From the NCBI GenBank assembly GCA_017480495.1, contig JAFVAQ010000036.1, forward strand, positions 62,001-126,000: 64,000 bases of DNA, read 5' to 3'. The position numbers were made by a program, and so were the translations under genes. The notes under the pieces are model-generated. The model saw only the letters and a program-made list of their open reading frames with translations. It had not been told where the DNA came from and did no database searches. This DNA comes from Eubacterium sp. Lineage in GTDB: Bacteria > Bacillota > Clostridia > Lachnospirales > Lachnospiraceae. Below, in pieces: positions 24,925-33,183 of this stretch; the first letter of the stretch is position 1, and every line of letters begins with the position of its first letter.

Positions 24925-26088
24925 CTAATGGAAGACATTTCCGCCTATGTTAACTCCTTCGATTCCGTACTGCTCGGCATACCATGCTGCCTTGAAGTAA
25001 TAATTCGGTACATTTCTCTTGCCATCCAACACCTCCTGCGCCACCTGATAGCATGAAGTAGCCGGACCTCTCGCGAGAATTACAGCTAGTATACCTGTTT
25101 CGGCTGGTTCAAACTGATATGGTGCATAAACCACACCCTCAATAGTATTGGCGAAGTTGGGACTCTCAACCCGGTTCATAACTACGCTTCCTACAGCAAC
25201 CATACCCTCATAGCTTACACTACCTGCCTCAGCCTCGATTATGCCTGCCAAAAGTGTCAGCTCATAATCGTCATATGGATATGGAGTCGAATAATAGAAT
25301 TCAGTTCCATCTCCTGAAAATGAGATTCCACTGGATGTCCCATCATATCCACGTGCACCTAGTATTTCTCTCTGCGCCGCTTCAAGCGCCAGAACCTCCG
25401 TTTTCAGCTGTTCAGCGAAGGCTTCTGCACTCTCTGCTCTCTCCTTTGCTTCCTCCATAAGAGAGCTAAGCTCATCCATTTGCTTAGACAGTTCCTTACG
25501 CTGTCCCTCCAGATTCTCAAGAGCGAGCTCCTTGTCATCCTTAAGCGATTTAAGAGCCTCTGTCTGAGTAGTCTCTGAATTCATAATCGTTTCGAGTTCA
25601 GATATCTTGGAATTGATATAAGCACTATAGGAATCTACATATTCATCCTGATTAATCAGATCATCTAAGTCATCAGCATTTAGCATCATTGCTAGTGAAT
25701 TATCCGTATTCATGGATTCATACATCTCACTGAGAGCATTTCCCATCTCGGTACGTGCCACAGAAATCTTATCCTCTATCTCAATAAGGTTATTATTGGA
25801 TATCTCGATTTCTTTATCTATCTCATCAATCTCGTCATTAGTGCGCTCTATTTCCTGAGATAGCTCAGCGATGCCACTATTGACTTCCTTAATTTCCTCT
25901 ACCAGCTCTGCCGCTGTATTCTTATTTGCCTCTGCGGTCTCCTGCTGATCCTCGTAGTCCTTCCTCTTATCCTCGAGGGACTGGGCATTTACTGGAAATG
26001 CACTGAGAATGCAGGCTATAATCAGTAGAAGACAGAGTACTGTATTCTTCTTAATGATTATCAATTTATTTTTCCTCACTGTCTGCAT
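24925..26088 (-). CDS. Secreted coiled-coil peptidoglycan hydrolase with SleB-type domain (VirB1-like)
   Basis: This 387-residue protein probably opens peptidoglycan for the secretion apparatus. A signal peptide ends at VNAQS near residue 36. A long CwlO-like coiled coil (about 38-240) precedes a linker and a C-terminal cell-wall hydrolase domain of the SleB/Hydrolase_2 family (about 275-387). That domain has the catalytic-type motif AGIIEAEAGSVSYEGM and later VGSVVMNRVESPNF and YQFEP. The ATG start lacks a ribosome binding site; TTG at 26062-26064 has GTGAGG eight bases upstream and leaves an intact signal peptide, so that start may be the real one. It is the first gene after promoter d and precedes the two-component genes. 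Confidence 0.87.
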   Translation of the reverse strand: MQTVRKNKLIIIKKNTVLCLLLIIACILSAFPVNAQSLEDKRKDYEDQQETAEANKNTAAELVEEIKEVNSGIAELSQEIERTNDEIDEIDKEIEISNNNLIEIEDKISVARTEMGNALSEMYESMNTDNSLAMMLNADDLDDLINQDEYVDSYSAYINSKISELETIMNSETTQTEALKSLKDDKELALENLEGQRKELSKQMDELSSLMEEAKERAESAEAFAEQLKTEVLALEAAQREILGARGYDGTSSGISFSGDGTEFYYSTPYPYDDYELTLLAGIIEAEAGSVSYEGMVAVGSVVMNRVESPNFANTIEGVVYAPYQFEPAETGILAVILARGPATSCYQVAQEVLDGKRNVPNYYFKAAWYAEQYGIEGVNIGGNVFH

Positions 26089-26126
26089 GGGTGCAGAATT
26101 ATACCCACTTCTCGGTATACATCATC

Positions 26127-26162
26127 ATTTTACATAATGTTGTCCAACAAATGTCCAACAAA
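26127..26162 (-). promoter_or_regulatory. SARP-type promoter d upstream of the SleB-type hydrolase
   Basis: On the minus strand TTTGTT (26157-26162), five bases (GGACA), TTTGTT (26146-26151), 13 bases, then TAAAAT (26127-26132). Spacings are identical to promoters a-c. The upstream repeat overlaps the U tract of the preceding terminator. This unit encodes regulator 1 and kinase 1, so the regulon is likely autoregulated. Confidence 0.8.
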
Positions 26163-26163
26163 A

Positions 26164-26187
26164 AAGAGGCTAGTATTTTAGCCTCTT
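26164..26187 (-). terminator. Rho-independent terminator after response regulator 2
   Basis: AAGAGGCTA (26164-26172) pairs with 26179-26187 around a 6-base loop. On the minus strand it is followed by TTTTTTG. It lies about 37 bases past the stop of the regulator gene at 26224 and directly abuts promoter d. Confidence 0.85.
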
Positions 26188-26223
26188 CTAGAAGTTTTAT
26201 TCTCTACATTTTGTCTGATGTGA

Positions 26224-27042
26224 TTAGTCGAAGCTTCTATTTAGAAGTGAATTCGTGATATATCCCTCTGTGATGCTCGCCCAGGAATACGAATTCATAT
26301 ACTCGCCTCGATACCTGTTAATTACCTCGACGTCACCATTCAAGAATCTATAGAGGTCGCAATCGATAAGCTCCGGAACAATCATCATATTTCCGCGTTC
26401 CACTCTTACTATATCGCTTATGCCATACTCCTTCAGTGTGTCTCTGAGGCTTCGTATGATTACATCCATCTGCTTCTGCATGGTTCTATCATATGTAGCG
26501 TCCTCCCAGAGTATATGGAATGCATCAGCTCTTGTCACGCTTCCTCCCTGTCTGTCTACAAGGTACGCCAGTAGCTCCTTCGCCCTGGCACGTCTGAATG
26601 TAATAGCCTTGCCATCCACATATACATCGAACTCTCCGAAGGTTCTCACCTCTATATGTGAGGTAGCCAGGATTCCAGTATTCGCACTCTGTGTTATGGC
26701 ATACTTAACCTCTTCCTCTAGTCTATCCTTCGAGATTGGCTTCATTAGATAGCCTGAAGCATGAAGCTTGAATGCGTCCAAGGCATATTCCGAGAAGCCT
26801 GTTATGAATATAATAGAGGCTCCAGCGTACTTCTGCTTAATTAGCGCCGCCAGAGCTATACCACTCATTTCGGGCATATCTATATCGAGAAATGCTATAT
26901 CGATTGGATGATGCTCCATCCATTTTAGTGCCTCGGTAATATCAGTGAAGCCCTTCACCTCATCAATCTGGCTGAGTTGTTCGCACATGGACACGGTCAT
27001 ATTAAGAATTAATTCTTCGTCATCAATGCATATTGCTCTCAT
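26224..27042 (-). CDS. SARP-family response regulator 2
   Basis: This 272-residue protein has a receiver domain with D7/D8, phosphoacceptor D53 in AFLDIDMPEMSG and Lys in GYLMKP, then a SARP-type winged-helix domain (VRTFGEFDVYVDG; FRRARAKELLAYLVDRQGG). It is a paralogue of regulator 1 (24095-24898) with the same architecture and length. GAGAGG precedes ATG, and the gene lies 33 bases after the LytS-type kinase 2 gene. It is a second candidate for binding the paired TTTGTT operators; alternatively the two regulators have separate targets. Confidence 0.92.
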   Translation of the reverse strand: MRAICIDDEELILNMTVSMCEQLSQIDEVKGFTDITEALKWMEHHPIDIAFLDIDMPEMSGIALAALIKQKYAGASIIFITGFSEYALDAFKLHASGYLMKPISKDRLEEEVKYAITQSANTGILATSHIEVRTFGEFDVYVDGKAITFRRARAKELLAYLVDRQGGSVTRADAFHILWEDATYDRTMQKQMDVIIRSLRDTLKEYGISDIVRVERGNMMIVPELIDCDLYRFLNGDVEVINRYRGEYMNSYSWASITEGYITNSLLNRSFD

Positions 27043-27075
27043 ACTTTAATCCTCTCGCGATAAATCCTGATCTTA

Positions 27076-28194
27076 TTAATCCTCGATTGGTATGTGTATG
27101 GTAATCGTCGTTCCTTCATCCAGCTTGCTATCGATTGTAAGTGTACCATCACACAGCTTCTCTATTCTCTCCTTAACATTTCTTATTCCAATATGTGAGC
27201 TGTCAGCGGTACGTAGCGAATCTACATCGAAGCCCTTGCCGTTATCCTGAACAATAATTTCATGGTAGTCATCATATTTACGCGAAATGACCCTTACAAC
27301 TCCCGATTTTCGAATACGAACACCGTGTCTGATGGCATTTTCTACCAATGGCTGTATGCTGAGGGCCGGGATATCAAATTCCGTATCCTCTGTATCATAA
27401 TCTATTCTTATGTTAGGAAAACGAACCATCTCGATTTCAGCATAGGTTTCCGTATGCTCCAGCTCCTTCTCAAATGGTATTAAGTCTGAGTGGCTGAGGG
27501 ATTCGATATTCTGTCTTAGATAGCTTCCGAATTTACCTGTTGTCTCCGATGCCAGCTCTGGGTCATTTAGACAGAGTGCTTGAATTGTCGAAAGCGTGTT
27601 ATACATAAAGTGTGGCTGAATCTGGGACATCATTATTTTGATTCTCTGCTGTGCCTTCAGATCCTCCTCGTGTTCACGCACAAATTGCAGATGGAGCCAG
27701 ATGTAGAAAGTAACACAGCTGGTAACCATTGTTACTAGTAGCAATCCCACTCTATAATCTGTCATGAAGAATGAGTCTATTATTGCAGACACCATTATTG
27801 CGATCACTATCAGAAATGGCATAATCATAATGAAGTTCTTCTTATGTTTATACCTGACTATTACCTGGCACAAAAGCCATATCAGAAGTACGAAGCTGAT
27901 AAGATGACAGGTAAATCCAAGTGGACCACGCACGAAGTTATTGTCCTCTGTTATTGTGAATGCAACATTACTAAATAGTGCCGTCAGGAATACCAAGGTA
28001 TTAAGCGCCACCAGAACCCACGGACGTTTATCCTTATTAACTATTTGCATGAAGCACACGATTATGACAGGCCGAATTGTATAATCATATATACTGGTCA
28101 CGAGTCTGCCTTGAACCATATTCTCATATGCGAAGCACTCTCCCAGCTCCTGTGTGATGAGAAGCGAAAAAACCAGAAGTATGATTATCATCAT
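27076..28194 (-). CDS. LytS-type membrane histidine kinase 2, probably 5'-interrupted
   Basis: As readable from ATG 28192-28194, this 372-residue protein has about five membrane helices and the kinase motif QIQPHFMYNTL (His 195 in this numbering). Its GHKL ATPase domain has IQPLVENAIRHGV, DNGKGF and HIGIRNVKERIE. It should pair with SARP-type regulator 2 encoded 33 bases downstream. No ribosome binding site precedes this ATG. The same frame continues upstream for 41 codons to a better-looking N terminus that includes a first membrane helix, but an in-frame TAG at 28258-28260 interrupts it. The kinase may therefore be truncated, inactive, or affected by a base-call error. Confidence 0.85.
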   Translation of the reverse strand: MMIIILLVFSLLITQELGECFAYENMVQGRLVTSIYDYTIRPVIIVCFMQIVNKDKRPWVLVALNTLVFLTALFSNVAFTITEDNNFVRGPLGFTCHLISFVLLIWLLCQVIVRYKHKKNFIMIMPFLIVIAIMVSAIIDSFFMTDYRVGLLLVTMVTSCVTFYIWLHLQFVREHEEDLKAQQRIKIMMSQIQPHFMYNTLSTIQALCLNDPELASETTGKFGSYLRQNIESLSHSDLIPFEKELEHTETYAEIEMVRFPNIRIDYDTEDTEFDIPALSIQPLVENAIRHGVRIRKSGVVRVISRKYDDYHEIIVQDNGKGFDVDSLRTADSSHIGIRNVKERIEKLCDGTLTIDSKLDEGTTITIHIPIED

Positions 28195-28317
28195 TAACTT
28201 GCGGTCACGCTTGCCTATGTATGGATCCAGCAGACATGAAATTAGCGTAAAAAACAGCTACAGGAATAGAGCCACATATAGGGCTATTATATTTTGTGTA
28301 TATAGAGAATCAAACAT
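28195..28317 (-). other. In-frame 5' extension of kinase 2 with an internal TAG
   Basis: Starting at ATG 28315-28317, the frame encodes MFDSLYTQNIIALYVALFL, then TAG (28258-28260), then LFFTLISCLLDPYIGKRDRKL, joining directly to the kinase. Together these form a typical first membrane helix followed by a basic loop, as expected for a LytS-type N terminus. One base change from a Leu, Trp, Ser, Gln, Lys or Glu codon would explain the TAG. Confidence 0.7.
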
Positions 28318-28349
28318 ATAGGTCTCGCTTTCTTCGAAATCAACACCTA

Positions 28350-29453
28350 TTATATCATAACAAGGGCATTTTTGTATTCATCCAGATTTCGGGATTTGTG
28401 AATTTCCTTGAGGAGCTTCCTGTCTAAGCCGAGGCCAGGAGCGAAGTAAGTCCAGAGCTCCTTCATCTTCATTACCACCTGCTTATCGCCTGACATTTCC
28501 TCGCGGTAGTTCTCCATTATCTCTGTTATGAAGGCTTTAAAGGTTTTGTCCCATTCGAGTCCTGCGATATCACTACTATCCTGCTCTGGGTGCTCCTCGT
28601 GATACTTTATAGCTCTAGCTAGATTTGGATTCATGATGAGGCCACGGCCAATCATGATACTTTGTTTATTATCTTCTTGGTTTGAATGTGTGTCATAGGA
28701 ATCATAGTAATTTGCATATTGATTAAAGTAGGCTGACCCCGTATCTCTTAGTTTACATAATGTGTCGTCATAGGATTCTATGTCAGTTATATTTCCATTG
28801 TAGCATAGCGGAATATGGTTCTTATACCTTGTCTCGTATTTAGCCATATACTCTACTGCTCTGACATATTTATCTATGTGAGGTTCGCCGGAATAGAATT
28901 CGTTACGTAGTCGAGGATGAACAATCAGCTCCTTAATTGGATACTTTATGTAAACCCTGAGTATATCATCCCACTCTGATAGGAATTCCATACCTAATCT
29001 GGTTTTAATAGATACACTCATAGCATTTGATTCCGAGCCATTGCCAGCTGGAGTTATGTTAACTATGCTATGAAATATTTTATCCAAAAATCTATCCAGA
29101 TCCTCTACTCTATCCAGGAAGCCTGCACCTCTACCCTTGGATACAACTGTTCCTGATGGACAGCCAAGATTTAGATTCACTTCTGAGTAGCCAAGCTCTG
29201 CAAGCTGACGGGCAATTTCCAGAAATAAATCTGCGTCATTAGTAAGAATTTGAGGGACTACGTCTAGTCCCTCATTATTCTCTGGCAGAACATCTCTCTT
29301 CTCTCTTCCCTTCAAATGACTAGCAGTAAGAAAAGGGGTATAGTATCTGTCTATACCCCCATAGTATTTTGCTATTGCACGTCTAAAGATATATGTAGTT
29401 ATTCCTTCCATTGGAGCAAGGTATATCCTTGGCTCGCAGCCTTGCTTTTCCAT
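28350..29453 (-). CDS. tRNA-dihydrouridine synthase family protein
   Basis: This 367-residue flavoprotein belongs to the Dus family, which reduces uridine to dihydrouridine in tRNA. The FMN-binding start YLAPMEGIT, the catalytic-loop motif NLNLGCPS, and the later KTRLGME and LIVHPRLR segments are typical; the last differs slightly from the usual IHGRT. ATG at 29451-29453 has no close strong binding site; AGAGGAAA is about 20 bases upstream. It lies 28 bases after the pncC-like gene and 32 bases before the extended start of kinase 2. The exact Dus subclass is uncertain. Confidence 0.88.
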   Translation of the reverse strand: MEKQGCEPRIYLAPMEGITTYIFRRAIAKYYGGIDRYYTPFLTASHLKGREKRDVLPENNEGLDVVPQILTNDADLFLEIARQLAELGYSEVNLNLGCPSGTVVSKGRGAGFLDRVEDLDRFLDKIFHSIVNITPAGNGSESNAMSVSIKTRLGMEFLSEWDDILRVYIKYPIKELIVHPRLRNEFYSGEPHIDKYVRAVEYMAKYETRYKNHIPLCYNGNITDIESYDDTLCKLRDTGSAYFNQYANYYDSYDTHSNQEDNKQSIMIGRGLIMNPNLARAIKYHEEHPEQDSSDIAGLEWDKTFKAFITEIMENYREEMSGDKQVVMKMKELWTYFAPGLGLDRKLLKEIHKSRNLDEYKNALVMI

Positions 29454-29481
29454 CTTATTTACTTTCTTGATTTCCTCTTAT

Positions 29482-30018
29482 TTAATCTTCTAAATCTTCA
29501 CTCAGTAATTCAATTAATTGATGGTAGCAGAATTCTACACTTTCTTCCCTTACTTCATTTCTGCCAATATCTCCAAATTGCTGAGTATATGTGTGAGTCT
29601 TGCCGTTTATACAGAATCCAAAGCAAACCATTCCGATAGGCTTATCTGCAGTACCACCAGTTGGTCCGGCTATTCCTGATATTCCAACACCAACCTCAGC
29701 ACCCATGGCTGCCGCTGCTCCCGCTGCCATCTCTCCAGCAACCTGCTCACTGACTACGCCATACTTTTCTATACTTTCTTCACTTACTCCGACATACTTT
29801 ACCTTTGCCTCATTAGCATAGGTAACGAAGCTTACATCTAGTACACTCGAGGCATCTGGTACATTTACCAGCTTACCTGCTGCTAGACCTGCCGTACAGG
29901 ACTCGGCAAAGGTTATATGATAACCCAATTCCATCAGAAGATGAACTGCAGCATATTCTATCCCTAACTCGATTCTTCCTTGTTCTATTATTTCCTGTTC
30001 TCCAATTTTCTTATTCAT
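29482..30018 (-). CDS. pncC: Nicotinamide-nucleotide amidohydrolase (CinA C-terminal domain)
   Basis: This 178-residue protein matches PncC/CinA-C, which deamidates nicotinamide mononucleotide for pyridine-nucleotide salvage. The family signature FAESCTAGL, the segment VSFVTYANEAK, and GISGIAGPTGGTADKP are present. The N-terminal CinA domain is absent, so it is the stand-alone form. It lies between the carboxypeptidase and dihydrouridine synthase genes with gaps of 53 and 28 bases, suggesting one operon. Confidence 0.9.
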   Translation of the reverse strand: MNKKIGEQEIIEQGRIELGIEYAAVHLLMELGYHITFAESCTAGLAAGKLVNVPDASSVLDVSFVTYANEAKVKYVGVSEESIEKYGVVSEQVAGEMAAGAAAAMGAEVGVGISGIAGPTGGTADKPIGMVCFGFCINGKTHTYTQQFGDIGRNEVREESVEFCYHQLIELLSEDLED

Positions 30019-30071
30019 CTTTATTCTCCAACAGTCTTCTTTATCGAGCAGTCTTCGCGAGTCAATATGAC

Positions 30072-31334
30072 CTAATCCGTAAGGGATCTATAAATTGCGA
30101 CATGGTCATAGATTGCTCTCCACGAGCTAAAGGAATTAGCTGTTACGCATATATAACGCTTGCCATTATCAGCTTCGTAGTAGCTGGCGGCACAGCAGCC
30201 AGACTGTTTAACGAATCCTGTCTTAGCAGCGATAACATCGCCATCCATTTCCTTATCTTCTATTCTTCTAAGGAACCAATTTGATACTGGTATGCCATCT
30301 GGCATATCAAGTTCCTCATAGGTGGTTGATGTAGTATAGGTTCTAGCTGAAAGAACATCTCTCAGCAGATCGTCCTGCACCGCAACTCCAAGCACTATTG
30401 CTATATCCTTAACGGTACAATGAAGGTCTTCATTATATACGCCTACTGGATTTGTAAAATGCGCATTCTCGGAAAGTCCAAGTTCTGCTGCCTTTCTATT
30501 CATTTCTTCAACAAACTTCTCTTCAGAACCACAGCAATACTCAGCAAGTCCCATAGCCGCATCTGCTCCTGAAGGAAGAATAGTTCCGTATAGAAGGTCT
30601 CTTACTGTAACCTCATCTCCTGGAAGGAATCCAACCGCGCTACAGTCATTATCTGACCAATAGTCTGCTATCTCTTGAGTGATAGTAAATGTGTCATCAA
30701 GAGTCGTCTCATCTATAAAATCTCTAGCTGTAACTACAGTAAGTATCTTGGTCATTGAGGCAGGACTGATAACCGTTTCGTAGCCTCTCTCCGCAACTAT
30801 GCTATCATTATCTACATCAACAAGTATCATATATGTACTTACCAGCTCCTGAGTCTTGACGGGATCTCCTGGAGTACTGTAATTAATAGAACCTTCAACA
30901 GAATTAAGCGTTAATGTAACGGAGTCCCAAGCACTTCCACCTTCTTCATCCTCGGCTGCAGCTGCATTTTCCTCCGCACTAGCCTCTATGATGGCCTGGA
31001 AAGAAGACATATCCGCCTGAGGCAGATGAATAGTGGATTCTGTAGGAGAAGGATTATATATCTTAAGCCCTGTCATCCAGGTTTCCTGCTCTGCGCCTGC
31101 TGCATCACCATTGGCAACAGGTTCTTCCTCCTCAGCCTCATCAGCGGTCGCATTAGTGGAGCTAGCAATAAGGTTATCTATTGGCTCCTTTTTATCCTCC
31201 GCCTTCTTACTTGTTTTATTCATAAGTCCAAAGAATATAAGGGCAAAAATAAATATAAGAGCCAGCACTACAAATACTACTAACACTCTTAAGAATATCA
31301 CGAGTCCCTTTTTTGAATCTGAATGTTCACTCAT
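30072..31334 (-). CDS. Membrane-anchored D-alanyl-D-alanine carboxypeptidase (peptidase S11)
   Basis: This 420-residue protein trims peptidoglycan stem peptides outside the membrane. A single N-terminal membrane anchor (about 12-36) leads to a low-complexity linker and the S11 domain. The Ser-x-x-Lys motif is in SPASMTKIL and the KTG motif in AAKTGFVKQSG. The usual SxN triad position reads LPSGADAA, with Ala in place of Asn. ATG at 31332-31334 is chosen because GTGAGGTG lies nine bases upstream; an ATG nine codons earlier has no site. It is divergent from the SulP gene, with an 85-base shared upstream region. Confidence 0.9.
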   Translation of the reverse strand: MSEHSDSKKGLVIFLRVLVVFVVLALIFIFALIFFGLMNKTSKKAEDKKEPIDNLIASSTNATADEAEEEEPVANGDAAGAEQETWMTGLKIYNPSPTESTIHLPQADMSSFQAIIEASAEENAAAAEDEEGGSAWDSVTLTLNSVEGSINYSTPGDPVKTQELVSTYMILVDVDNDSIVAERGYETVISPASMTKILTVVTARDFIDETTLDDTFTITQEIADYWSDNDCSAVGFLPGDEVTVRDLLYGTILPSGADAAMGLAEYCCGSEEKFVEEMNRKAAELGLSENAHFTNPVGVYNEDLHCTVKDIAIVLGVAVQDDLLRDVLSARTYTTSTTYEELDMPDGIPVSNWFLRRIEDKEMDGDVIAAKTGFVKQSGCCAASYYEADNGKRYICVTANSFSSWRAIYDHVAIYRSLTD

Positions 31335-31419
31335 TTTAAAACACCTCACAAAACTGTTCATTATTTTATCATAGTATCCTGATATTTTAAATATGATTCT
31401 TGAAGATAGATAAGTAATA

Positions 31420-33153
31420 ATGTATATTTTAGCTATGGATATAAAGGCTTATATAAAATCAAAATTCCCTGAGGGATATACTCCTCTATATATAGCTAAG
31501 GACATTTTATCGGGCGTAATCGTCGCCCTTATTTCTATACCTATTTCTATGGGCTATGCTCAAATAGCAGGTCTTCCGATGATCTACGGACTCTATGGTT
31601 CACTATTCCCAATACTAATATTTGGACTGATAACAACCTCCTACGATTTTGTCTTCGGAGTAGATGCTGCACCTGCTGCACTTACAGGAGCTTCTATCGC
31701 AGCTCTCGGTATTGCCTCCGGTTCTGAAGAGGCAGTCAGAGCTGTTCCGGTACTTACAATTCTTGTTTCCCTATGGCTGCTCCTATTCTATTTCCTAAAT
31801 GCTGGCAGGGCCGTAAAGTATATCTCTGTTCCAGTTATGGGTGGCTTCATCACAGGCATTTGCCTAGAAATCATATCCATGCAGATTCCTAAGCTCTGGG
31901 GCGGAAATCCAGGAACTGGAGAACTCCCTGAGCTTATAATTCATATGATAAAGGAGCTCTCCTCCTTTAATGCACTTTCTCTAATACTTGGGTTAGTCAC
32001 GATTGCTATAATCCTTGTCTTCAGAAGACTAATTCCCAAACTTCCAATGTCTGTTATCATGCTGATTATTGGCGGAATCCTAAATGTCAGATTTCACTTA
32101 GATGCTCATGGAGTAAAGCTTCTTCCAGAGGCCGCATCAGGACTTCCGCTTCCAAAGCTTCTTCATATAGATTACACTATACTTCCAGAGCTAAGCTTCT
32201 CCGCCCTCACTATCGCGCTGGTTATAATGTCTGAAACTCTTCTGGCCTCTCGTTCAAATGCTATTGAGGATGGCTATGATCTAAAGCCCAAAAGAGAAGT
32301 ACTTGCATACTCACTAGCTAACTTTGTGGCAGGAGTTTTCGGATGCTGCCCAGTAAATGCCAGCGTATCTAGAACTACAATAGTTAGACAGTTTGGTGGC
32401 CGTTCTCAGATAATGAGTATCTTTGCCAGCATATCAATGATATTTATACTTATTTTCTGTACCAGCTTTATTCCACTACTACCTGTTCCTATCCTGACCG
32501 CGATTATAATTTCTGCACTCATATCAGCGTGTGAATTTGAGCTCGCTCATAGATTAAAAAATAGCAGCCGGTCAGACTTTATAATTTTCATGTCTGCCTG
32601 TGTAGGAGTACTTCTATTCGGCACAGTATATGGAGTTGTGATAGGTGTTCTGCTCTCCTTCTTCGCGGTAATAAGAGAAGCTGTAAATCCCCCTCGAACA
32701 TTTGTAGGCGTTAGACCGGGACACGAGGGAATATATTCTCTAAAGGCGCATAAGGATGCCAGACCTATCCAGGGAACTGTTATCTACAGATTCGGCGGCA
32801 ATCTATTCTTTGCAAATATAGATACCTTCGTAAATGATATCGAGAAGGAAATAGATGAACACACCCGAGTTGTTATCATTTATGCGAGCGGAATAAATAA
32901 TGTGGATATAACCGCCACGGATAGAGTTATGGCTCTATATAAGAATCTTCGCAAGAAGGATATACTCTTCTACATCGCTGAAAATGATGAAATCGTAAAT
33001 GATGAGCTGAGGAGATATGGTGCCGGCGAGCTGATTGATGAGGGTGTGGTACAAAATGATATCGAGAAGATATTTGAAATGATAAAACTGAAAAACCCAT
33101 ATCCTCTTGCAGAGGAGAATCCATATTTTCAAAATAGAGAAAAAGAATCTTAG
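31420..33153 (+). CDS. SulP/SLC26-family anion transporter with C-terminal STAS domain
   Basis: This 577-residue protein has 10-12 membrane helices and the SulP signature region near residue 50 (ALISIPISMGYAQIAGLP). A cytoplasmic STAS domain occupies about 445-560 (GTVIYRFGGNLFFANID). Family members move sulfate, bicarbonate or dicarboxylates; the substrate here cannot be read from sequence. No strong ribosome binding site precedes ATG 31420, and ATG five codons later is an alternative start. It is followed after 30 bases by rlmH in the same direction. Confidence 0.9.
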   Translation: MYILAMDIKAYIKSKFPEGYTPLYIAKDILSGVIVALISIPISMGYAQIAGLPMIYGLYGSLFPILIFGLITTSYDFVFGVDAAPAALTGASIAALGIASGSEEAVRAVPVLTILVSLWLLLFYFLNAGRAVKYISVPVMGGFITGICLEIISMQIPKLWGGNPGTGELPELIIHMIKELSSFNALSLILGLVTIAIILVFRRLIPKLPMSVIMLIIGGILNVRFHLDAHGVKLLPEAASGLPLPKLLHIDYTILPELSFSALTIALVIMSETLLASRSNAIEDGYDLKPKREVLAYSLANFVAGVFGCCPVNASVSRTTIVRQFGGRSQIMSIFASISMIFILIFCTSFIPLLPVPILTAIIISALISACEFELAHRLKNSSRSDFIIFMSACVGVLLFGTVYGVVIGVLLSFFAVIREAVNPPRTFVGVRPGHEGIYSLKAHKDARPIQGTVIYRFGGNLFFANIDTFVNDIEKEIDEHTRVVIIYASGINNVDITATDRVMALYKNLRKKDILFYIAENDEIVNDELRRYGAGELIDEGVVQNDIEKIFEMIKLKNPYPLAEENPYFQNREKES

Positions 33154-33183
33154 AATATCAGTATCATAAAAAAGGATTACAAA

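Noticed and set aside
27076-28194. Kinase 2 starting naturally at ATG 28194
   Set aside because: It is kept as the readable frame, but rejected as the likely original start because no ribosome binding site is present and the upstream frame supplies a missing first membrane helix.
1-28317. Locus as a typical integrative conjugative element
   Set aside because: No integrase, relaxase, excisionase, replication gene or attachment repeats are visible. This is only a rejection within the window, since the left border is not seen.
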